Assembly: GCA_914767885.1 (NCBI GenBank)
Contig: CAJZBQ010000032.1
Span: forward strand, 1-64,000
DNA: 64,000 nt
From: Blepharisma stoltei
Lineage: Eukaryota; Ciliophora; Heterotrichea; Heterotrichida; Blepharismidae
Reading direction: 5' to 3'
The notes under the pieces were generated by a model that made no database searches, had not been told where the DNA came from, and saw only the letters and a list, made by a program, of their open reading frames with translations. The stretch's first letter is position 1. Every line of letters begins with the position of its first letter. Position numbers and translations under genes: made by a program. Positions 55,649-64,000 of the stretch are shown in pieces.

Positions 55649-56714
55649 TTATGACCTTTTCTTGCTCTTTCTGAGCGGCTCATTCGGGTTTCTCCTGTCA
55701 GGGCCATACTTATGAGGATTCTTTACTTGCAAATTGTACCCAAAAGCTTCAATTGACTCAGGATCATACACATCAGGCTTTTTCCAATTCCATTTATTCT
55801 GTCTTCCTCCCATCATAAGCAGCTGATCCTCTCTCAGTATAAGATCACTATTATTTTTCCCTCCTTTAGGTGTCGGGACAGGATATAGCTCGAGTCTCCT
55901 TTTGGCTTTGGGCTATCCCGAAGTCGCCCAGATAGCATCTATACTTACTGCTGGAGATTTAGAACCTGGGGAGTTGGTAAAATCAACTTATTGCTGATAT
56001 CAGAAGATGTCAACATATAACCTGAGCCAAAAAGAGGCTCAGACTATACACCTGCCCTCTCAAATTATTTTTCGTCTTCCTCGGCTCATGGTACTGTGTT
56101 TTTCCTTCTGCATCAATAGAATAACTTATTTTATAAAGCGTGTGATTTCCACAAGCCTCACAAAACTCTTTTTCTGGGTCTTCACAAATTTCGTGGCAGG
56201 ACCTGCATTTTTGTACCCATCTTTTGAGGTATTTTATTTCCAGTCCTCCTAATGACAATAATCTTAACCCCATTTGTATGGCGACGTTTTGTATGGCATA
56301 ATCAAGGGTAAGAACACAGACGCGTGAGTCTGGAGTTGATTTAAAGTTTTCTGGGGTGATCCATTCATTGTCCATTCTATGGACTTGGTTTTCATTACTT
56401 CTGATTTCGCCTGGCTCGGATTTTAATAATCCCCCACGTTCTCGCTCTAAACGGCAGGCTAAAGCAATTACTTTGATATCTGTGGCGCTTAGGCTGCGAA
56501 TGTCACCTGTTTTTCTGGCGAATTCTAATGTGTATGAGAGGTCTTCTTCGGTGGGCTCTGTTGTTTTTATTTCTTCCAGATGAAGAGATAAAAGGGCTCG
56601 TGCATGTTTATCACGGACTTCTTGGATTACTTGTGGAACTGTGTAAAAATCTTGGCCGAGGGATCGGATGTCTTTTCCTTTTATTAGAGGTCCTGTATCA
56701 ACGACCACGGCCAT
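55649..56714 (-). CDS. NOB1: NOB1, pre-18S rRNA endonuclease
   Basis: ATG 56714: MAVVVDTGPLIKG starts the PIN nuclease domain. Acidic site residues include the D in VVDTGP, and SATDIKVIALA and VLTLDYAIQNVA follow. A zinc ribbon follows (WVQKCRSCHEICEDPEKEFC, CGNHTLYKISY). A 163-bp TA-bounded IES (55886-56048) interrupts after NNLRGQVY. The frame resumes PVPTPKGGKNNSDLILREDQ, the conserved NOB1 tail, and ends LRKSKKRS, TAA 55649-55651. 300 aa after excision, shorter than animal NOB1 (about 410). It cleaves the 3' end of 18S rRNA in late 40S particles. Confidence 0.88.
55886..56048 (-). mobile_element. IES, 163 bp, in NOB1 with imperfect terminal inverted repeats
   Basis: The ends read TATAGCTCGAGTCTCCTTTT and, inverted, TATAGTCTGAGCCTCTTTTT, followed by GGCT on both sides. 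The TA borders give exact frame restoration (163 is 1 mod 3, the observed offset). Confidence 0.75.
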
Positions 56715-57531
56715 TTTAAGTATTAATGAAATTAAATTAATTTTGCAATTGTTTTTATATATATTGAATTCCTGCATGGTTAATATTATTGATATTAAAA
56801 TTTTATAGCTTGAGACCCCTTATAGATTCATTAGCAGTAATCCGAATAGGCCACGTCAATGCTAATTTTTATGAAAGGATTAATTAGAAATTGACAAATA
56901 TGAGCTATAATTTGCATTTGCAAATTTTAAATGTGCATGTCAGAAAAATTGATATTTTCATGGGCTATTCAATAGGCAAAGGTATTGCTCCTAAACGAAC
57001 AAAAATGGGACTGAAGCTATATAAGGCATTAATTACTGATGTCTAAAGATTTTACCATCAATAAGAGGATATCACTTTTTGTTAATTAGTAAATATTTCA
57101 TGTGCGATTTAAATTTTCAGGTATAGATCATACAGTTTGCCATTTTGATATGAGTTGCTTGTAAGCTTATTATAATACCAGCACTATTCAGTACCTTTTA
57201 TTAATTATAGCTTTTTGATATTTTCAATATGATTTTCCATGAAAAATTTCTGTATTTCTAATTCTTCTAATCATTATCATCATAATAATTTCAGATTTAT
57301 TGAGATTTCTTTAATATGCTACTAATCTCTATTCATCAATATTTATGGGTCATTCATCTTATATTTCAAAAATTATCCATATCTAGACTTTCCCAAGAAG
57401 AAAGAAATTTCTCAGTTCTAATTTCATCATAGGCAATTATTAATATCTATTAATTAATAATTTATTTTTCTTATTAATAAATCTAATCTGATATCAATTT
57501 TTAATTTTATTTTTCCTTAATTACATTATAA
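56715..57531. other. Spacer, no gene seen
   Basis: AT-rich. 5' flank of NOB1 and 3' flank of the next minus-strand gene. No family repeat recognised. Confidence 0.5.
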
Positions 57532-58257
57532 TTAAAACTCCGTCATTACCGCTTGAAAGTCAATTTCATTAAGAAATTTTATACTGTCTAATTCTTCATC
57601 AAGAATTAAGTCTCTATCAGAAAAAGATTCGACCCTATCAGGTGAATATTTTTCTTTGTTTTTTGGCTCAGGCATGAGGTGGTCCACCAACCTCTCATAG
57701 TCAACAGTTCCGTTTTGCAAGCTTTTATTTGCCATTTCATTGTAGCGCCTATTCAGCTCTTGTATTGATACTTCTGAATCGTCTGAAACAATATTCAGAT
57801 AGAACCTGAAGCTGGCCGCAAAATTTGGGATGAAACTATTAAGCAAGTATGAAAATGGCTCATACTCATCATTCAAACTAATTTTGGATTTTAACCCTGC
57901 TATGGCAATCATCAAAAAAGGGTTGGCCAAAAGTTTTTCTTTTTGCATATTTTCAATGATCATTGACCAAAGAACTATTTCCACCTCGCTCATCATAAGA
58001 ACCTTGGCCAAAAAGTTGAATACTTCGTGGATTTGGAACAAGGTGCCTTTAATACAAGGAAGAGCTGAAAGTTGATAAAGAAAGCTCTGCCGCAAGGAAG
58101 AAACAAATGAAGACTGATATTCAATCATCAGCTTGCGGTATGCCCCTATTTGAGTCTTAGACCACGTTTTGCATTCACTTAATGGTTCTTCGCGACTTTC
58201 TAGAATCGCTCCTGCTACAGAAACATCCATATAGTAATTCATAATAATCTTATCCAT
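57532..58257 (-). CDS. Hypothetical helical protein, 241 aa
   Basis: A single open frame MDKIIMNYYMDVSVAGAILE to ...IDFQAVMTEF without TGA, intron or IES. It looks mostly alpha-helical (LRQSFLYQLSALPC, EVEIVLWSMIIENMQKEK), with an acidic C-terminal tail. No family is recognised. Amphipathic helices and length could suit a cyclin-like or scaffold fold. This is only an impression. Confidence 0.65.
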   Translation of the reverse strand: MDKIIMNYYMDVSVAGAILESREEPLSECKTWSKTQIGAYRKLMIEYQSSFVSSLRQSFLYQLSALPCIKGTLFQIHEVFNFLAKVLMMSEVEIVLWSMIIENMQKEKLLANPFLMIAIAGLKSKISLNDEYEPFSYLLNSFIPNFAASFRFYLNIVSDDSEVSIQELNRRYNEMANKSLQNGTVDYERLVDHLMPEPKNKEKYSPDRVESFSDRDLILDEELDSIKFLNEIDFQAVMTEF

Positions 58258-60179
58258 TAATATTTTTATATCACCATAAATTAATCAATAAGGCAGTGTT
58301 GCTAATTTGTAACTAATTCAAAGGAATTTTAATTTTGAAAATAACCATTGAGATTTAAGGACATTTCTTGGCAGGTAAAAACTAGCTTTTGCGCAGCAAA
58401 TTCTATTTAGCAACTTAATAATATCGAATATATTTTAAGACGCATAAGCTTGCCCTTGAAATACTTGATAAATAAATATTACCACTAAACTAACTATTAT
58501 AAATTAAGATGAGTCTTAAACTTTTAGTTAATTTAAAGTTTATCTTAGAAATTGTATATAAATAGCCTAGACTACCAAATTAAAGATTTAAAGAAGCTAG
58601 AGATATTGTTTTTAGCTCTTCCTCTTAAAAGAGAGTAAAATAATTTGAAAAATATATTTGTAGCAAGCAATAAAATTTTTTATATAAGATCACTGGCTAA
58701 TTCTATTAAATATTAGGTTCCTTTTTACGCCTACATCATAAGGCCGCTTTAAATTTGAACGGGATTTTTTGTTCCAATTTAAAGGGGGAGTCAGTTAACA
58801 AGTAAAAAATCTTGCTCGCCCTTAAAGGGGAGGAGTAAGCTGTGATTTCCCAATTGTCTATTTCCCCTCTTGCTTATGAATTTAATGCTTTATCAAAAAT
58901 TAAAACAGCCTTCAGTATAAGCATTTCATCTCAATTTCCCTAATGGTTAGCAAATTATTTTTATATTTTCCTTATAATTAATATGAATCATGCAAATTTA
59001 TTCATAAATTGAATTGAACATTTTAATAAAAAATTATGCAATTATTTTATTCTAATTAAGGGCATTAAATATAGCCAAGCTATTATAAATTAAATATAAA
59101 AAACCTTTAGACAATTAAAATTTAAATTAAATGACAATAATTCATATGCTAACAGATAGCTTTTTATATTTTTAGTTTATTTTTGACGAACAATTTTTTA
59201 CGAAATTTTACCAAATAAAATTATTTAAAATTCTGACCAATGTATAAATTCAATTCATTCAAACATAAGGTTTTTTGCTTTCTAAATCCAATAAATTTGA
59301 AAATCAATACACCCTCCTCAATGCAGTTCTTACTATATGTTGCCCTTTTTAATTATAAGCCGTCAGAAAGTGTAAATAACAAAGTTTAGAGTCTATAATC
59401 CATATGAGCTTCTATGTAACCTCAATTTTTAAAATTTAAATTAACTATATAAACTTTTATTGGTAAATCTATTTAAGATAATTTCATAAATATCAATTTT
59501 ATTTTAATATTAAATAAAAGAACCTTAGGAAATCATAAATCTTCAAATTTTTTTCTAATATAGAAATTGCATTGCTTGCATTCTCACATTTTATTGAATC
59601 TAAAAACTTTCATAACAAAAAGAAAAATTAAATATAGAGTACTGAAAGAGCAAATTATTGATCAAAGCTTGCGAATTTTGCATACAAAAACCAACTAGAC
59701 TAAAATAAAGTATAGTCAGCTGGGATTTTTTAAACACCAGTAAACTGCCTAAAAGGTCGAGCCAGTTACCTATTTCCTAGAAAGAAGACTGCCAGAATAG
59801 GCAACTAGTTGCGATCAGTTAGCCAGTTTATTGGTGTTTAAAAAGTCCCAACGGGTTATAATTTAATTTCGGGAAATTATTCACTCAAAAATCATATTTA
59901 CACTATCTTTCACTCAAAGATCAATTTTTCAAAATGCTCCATAATAAGCATCACTTTATATAAAATGCCACTCTCACATAATTAACGAACTTTTCATAAC
60001 TAACTGACAAATTTTTAAAAAAATAGAATTTAACAAACAAACACAACAAAAATCAATCCTCAGCTTTCCCCTGCTAATTTCCAATTGTACTCCTTCAATC
60101 TTCTCTAACGGCTTTTTTTATTGTCCTTTAAAATCAATAAATTGAAAATCAGATGTTCCTTTTGATTATATAATTAAAA
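58258..60179. other. Long AT-rich spacer with two small palindromes
   Basis: No gene seen. A hairpin at 58746-58783 (CTTTAAATTTGAAC / GTTCCAATTTAAAG) is followed by a MITE-B-like tip, GGGGAGGAGTAAGC. A larger inverted-repeat element at 59722-59850 is annotated separately. Confidence 0.5.
59722..59850. repeat. Palindromic element, 129 bp
   Basis: GGGATTTTTTAAACACCAGT with AAACTG is inverted at the right end as CAGTTTATTGGTGTTTAAAA followed by AGTCCC. Arms are about 30 bp around a GC-richer loop. A likely small MITE. Confidence 0.6.
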
Positions 60180-63100
60180 ATGTCTTGGCAGCACTACAAA
60201 GCCCTAATGTACAAAGACTGAATCCATATACATTAAAATTGCGACGGCGAACAAGCCCCTTTTTCTCAACACCTGTGGCCTTAGGCTCGAAAAGCCGCAG
60301 GGACCTTGTGGAAGGAAAATTGGCGCTCGGTAAATATATCCGGCTAGGTTTTACTTGTCTTGGTGGAGCGCAATGTCGAATTAGGTCGACTGCAGTTCAC
60401 TTCAATCAAGGTTTTCATCTCACTCCCCCCATCCTTGATCGAACGACTCGCCATCGTTCGATCAAGGATGGGGTTTAAAAAAAATATTTTTATATTCTTT
60501 TAAATAAGAGGGTTAAGAGTATTTAATAATTTTTTTTACAGCAAAAAATTGAATTAATTTTATAAAAATGCCAATTTTTAATATTTGATTTATTAGTTAC
60601 CCCTCTAAACTGCATAAATTTTAATTTGTTCCTTATTAAATTAAAATTTTTTTTTTTTAAAATTTTAAAGAATCTCTATTTTATTAGATTATTGAGCTTT
60701 TAAGCCTTAGTTGATGACTAAATCACTTCGTATGGTTGATTCCAAAGTTTTTTCTGTCGTCTCAAAGTCTCTGAAAAAAAATTCATTATGTACATCTTCC
60801 CAAGCTTTTGATAACTAATTTATTTTTATATATATATAAAAATTTGCATGATATGGAATCGTTGGGGGTTAATTTCCCCATTTTTTAGGAATTTTTACAG
60901 TCAATCGTTCGATCTAGGATGGGGGAGAGTCAGGGGAAATGGGATTCAGAGTTGGAAAGGGGTGACTCAGCGACACCGTGGGTTACTACACATTCCATCG
61001 GGCACTTCTCCAGCGCGATACTAGGCGTTGTGCCCCAGACTTTGAATTTCCATTTTAGCCAACAGCTAGACCAGAAAATTTGTTTTTCAAATTTTCGGAA
61101 GAGCAACCTCTGTTGACGTACTGCAAGGTGGCGCAACTCATCCAATTACAGGTGACGAGTGCTGGCCCTCGTCTGTAGGAGCGAAGCTTTAAAGGTCGTG
61201 CTACGGTTGGTGGCGGGCAACCGAGTGGAGCATTACGGGTGGAGGTAGTCCTTCGGGAATTACGGCGGGCTTCTATATAAGTTTTATTAGTACGTACAAA
61301 GACTGAATCCTTTGACGACGCAGAATATTTGGCTCAGTATGCGAAGTACTATTCCCTATAATTGTATTTCTTCTGCTTGCCTTAATCCGTGCTTCTTTAG
61401 GTTCTGAGGAAGTCGATGCCGAATCCTATCTCAGTTATGCAGAATACGTGAAGCCTTCTGTCTCAAATGCCGTTACCTATCCTTTTCCTGAGGGCAACTC
61501 ATTTAAATGATGCCATGAATACGTCGAAGAAGGAGAATCCTGAATGATTGCCCTAGCTCCAAAAAATGATATAAACGGATACCTTGAAGAAACATTTGCA
61601 GCCCATCCCAATCTCCAAAATGTAGAGATCCGTTACTTCGAAGATGACGATGAAATTGATGATTATATACAGGACGATGACTACGAAGACGGCCCCAAAC
61701 TCTGTTTTGCTGTAGTTTTTAAGGAAGCCGAAGATAACTATTATGAATATCATATTAGGTTTAATCAGTCATATTCTCAGCCTGATGGTGGGGAGCCTAT
61801 AGGAGAAGACTTTGAAATCTTTCAGTTCCACAGATTTGATGCAACAGATGAGCTTCTAAGAGAGCCAAAGCCAGATTTCCAGATAGATTTTATACATTCA
61901 GGGTTCGTTCAAATTCAGAACTATGTTGATAATTATTTGCTAAAAGAAGCCACAGGGGATGACAACGCTTATATAGCGGCTGGATTTGTCCCGATGTATT
62001 ATGACGATTATGTAGATGATGATTTTATTGAAAATATTCAGGATATTTTGCCTTTCTTTTTTATAATTTCGTTTTTGATACCTGTATGCAGAAATATTGC
62101 TCAGATTGTGATGGAAAAGGAGTATAGGATAAAGGAAATTATGTGTATTATGGGACTGTCAAATAAAGCGTACTGGCTATCATGGATTACTTATTATTTT
62201 TTGGTTTATTTATTGATATCAATTTTAGCCACTATTATTTTGGGATTGCAGATATTTACGTACAGCAATAAGTTTATATTGTTTATTACTTTTTTGTTAT
62301 TAGGAGTCTCATCTATTAGTTTTGCTGTATTGATATCAGTTTTCTTTTCACGTGCAAAGGCAGCACTTGCATTAGGACTGATGGTCTTTTTAGGCCTTTT
62401 TTTTGTGTTTTTTGCTGTTGATGACCCTTATCTTGACCATACACAAAAATTTTTGGCTTCATTTATCCCAACTGTAGCCTTTGGCCTAAGCACTGGAATT
62501 CTTTGTGAGCTTGAAAAAGGGCAGGCGGGGGTCCAATTTGATAACATAAACCAAGATATTTACAATTACACGTACTCTACAGCTTTAATCATGATAGCTC
62601 TAGACACAGTAATTTTCTTCTTTCTAGCCTTATATTTTGAACAAGTCTGGCCTTCGGAATGAGGCACTAAGCGGCCATGATATTTTATTTTCCAAAAAGA
62701 CACATGAATAACCAGAAAAGAAGAAGAAGAGCAAGATGACGATTTTCCTAGAGATATTGACTATGACGACAATGTAGAGCCTGTCGACCCACTTTTATCT
62801 AACCAAAAAACATCAGGAAGAGCTATGCTGGTAAGAAATCTTACCAAAATATTTAACGGAACTACAGCTGTGGACAACTTGAATCTCGACATATATGAAG
62901 GCCAAATTTTCGCACTATTAGGACACAATGGAGCAGGAAAAACAACCACGATTTCTATGCTCACTGGGCTTATCCCCACCACTACTGGAGATATGAAAGT
63001 TCGAGGACTTCGCCTTTCCAAAGACTTAGACAAGCTACGAAAGCTCTTTGGAGTCTGCCCACAGCAGAACGTGCTTTATGGAGAACTGACAGCTACAGAG

Positions 63101-64000
63101 CACTTATACCTTTTTTCGGTCTTTAAAGGTATGAATAACAAAGCTCTGATAAACCAAAAAATCGACGAAAAATTACAAGAAGTCGATTTGGTGCCTCATA
63201 AAGACAAATATTCAAGTTTTTTGTCAGGCGGACAAAAGAGAAAGCTTAGTCTTGCAATTGCGCTGATTGCTGATTCCCCAATTGTGCTATTAGATGAGCC
63301 TACATCAGGAATGGACTTGACAGCAAGACGTAATATGTGAGATATGCTTAAGAAAAATAAATCGTCAAGAATTGTGATTTTAACGACTCATTATATGCAA
63401 GAAGCTGACATTCTTGCTGATAGAATCGCTATTTTGTCAAATGGCAAGCTGAGGTGCTGTGGATCGTCATTATTTTTAAAAGGCAGATATGGAGTCGGCT
63501 ACTATCTGACCCTTGTAAAAGAAGTGGACGCTGCAAGTGTTGAGCACAGCCAAATGGTCACAGATTTCGTAAAATCATATATTCCAACTGCTATTAAAGC
63601 AAGCGATGTCCATGCAGAAATTGCGTTTAGGCTGCCTATTGGCAGTGCAACCAAATTCGAAGACTTTTTCCAGTCACTTGATAATAGAAAAAGTGAGCTT
63701 AAAATTAGATCATACGGAGTATCAGTCACAACACTAGAAGAAGTATTCATAAGAGTAGCTAGAGGGGACAATGAGCTAAAAGAAGGAAGCTCTAATTGAA
63801 GCCAAAGAGAAGAGGCTAAAGAAGAAGGAGAAGATATAGTAGGAGATGAGCAGCAACTTATTGAAACTGAAAGGGAGACTAAAGGACTGTTCACAAGACA
63901 TATTAAATGCCTCTTAAGGAAAAGATATCTGTGGACCAAGCGAGATTGGAGAATTTTTGTATTTGAATTATTTGTCCCTGCACTTCTGGTACTTTTTGGA
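60180..64000 (+). CDS. ABCA-type lipid transporter, 5' part (runs off the window)
   Basis: ATG 60180: MSWQHYKALMYKDW, then after removal of a 1085-bp insertion ILWRRRIFGSVCEVLFPIIV, the first ABCA membrane helix. A large extracellular loop, then helices (ILPFFFIISFLIPVCRNIAQ; YWLSWITYYFLVYLLISILA) follow. The first nucleotide-binding domain has Walker A GHNGAGKTTT, signature LSGGQKRK, Walker B IVLLDEPTSG and H-loop TTHYMQEAD. TGA is Trp at several sites, including just after position 63339. The frame is open at 64000, where the second half-transporter should begin (RKRYLWTKRDWRIFVFELFV). Confidence 0.88.
60209..61310 (+). mobile_element. GC-rich element V in the ABCA gene, with 17-bp perfect target repeats and a nested MITE A
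   Basis: GTACAAAGACTGAATCC occurs at 60209-60225 and 61294-61310. The insert starts ATATACATTAAAATTGCGAC, nearly the same as the start of X (ATATATATTAAAATGGCGAC). About 570 bp of GC-rich sequence is split by MITE A copy 2. Removal of 1085 bp (2 mod 3) restores the ABCA frame exactly after codon 14-15. Confidence 0.85.
60422..60930 (+). mobile_element. MITE A, copy 2, nested in element V
   Basis: Left end CCCCATCCTTGATCGAACGA immediately forms a hairpin with its inverse (ACTCGCCATCGTT centre). Right end is TCGTTCGATCTAGGATGGGG. The interior (TTAGTTGATGACTAAATCAC, TCAAAGTCTCTGAAAA) matches copy 1 at 41911-42470 in inverse orientation. Confidence 0.8.

Noticed and set aside
60185-60478. 97-aa frame at the start of the ABCA gene region
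   Set aside because: It lies out of frame across the ABCA start and element V. No protein features.

Overview
The window reads as the end of a germline (micronuclear) chromosome of a heterotrich ciliate, most likely Blepharisma or a close relative. Four things in the sequence point there. (1) It opens with about 3.1 kb of the 8-base telomere repeat CCCTAACA. (2) In-frame TGA falls at conserved tryptophan positions in nearly every gene, while recognisable genes end only in TAA or TAG. (3) Introns are 15 or 16 nt, GT...AG. (4) Many conserved genes are interrupted by segments whose removal restores one reading frame. These behave like internal eliminated sequences (IESs), which would be absent from a somatic macronuclear assembly. 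The species name, the IES calls and all spliced lengths are my inference from reading frames and direct repeats; no search was run.

Layout. 1-3128: telomere. 3129-8698: subtelomeric inverted pair of B-box/kelch/TPR genes, one cut by the telomere. 9-18.5 kb: paralogue nursery with four Rab-like genes or relics, a pair of multipass membrane genes, a LINE reverse-transcriptase relic and many dispersed elements. 18.97-20.97 kb: an intact zinc-binding/TPR gene. 21-26.5 kb: a duplicated and decayed block (PDZ fragment, C2H2 zinc-finger gene, unidentified relic). 26.3-27.8 kb: gene-free AT-rich DNA. 27.8-39.4 kb: a run of conserved minus-strand genes: TRAPPC2L, Ste20-like kinase, a small coiled-coil protein, FYVE-type zinc protein, VPS9 protein, delta-tubulin, importin alpha and an ankyrin/RING protein. 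40.3-64 kb: coiled-coil protein, XPR1-type phosphate exporter, CaaX-tailed ubiquitin-fold protein, coiled-coil RING protein, GCP6-like gamma-tubulin complex subunit, a charged hypothetical protein, NOB1, a hypothetical protein, and the 5' half of an ABCA transporter that runs off the window.

Mobile DNA is the main theme. One class is AT-rich, TA-bounded and often has terminal inverted repeats (MITE families here called A, B and C, one 441-bp palindrome, and many short IESs of about 60-240 bp). A second class is GC-rich and non-coding, about 190-570 bp, flanked by 9-20 bp direct repeats of varying sequence, sometimes 5'-truncated (family X and relatives). That pattern is expected of SINE-like retroposons. 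Members of both classes sit inside essential genes, so the cell must remove them from its somatic genome or lose gene function.

Functionally, the conserved half holds ordinary housekeeping genes (endosome/Golgi traffic, microtubule organisation, nuclear import, ribosome biogenesis, phosphate and lipid transport). The telomere-proximal 30 kb is a fast-evolving family-expansion zone.
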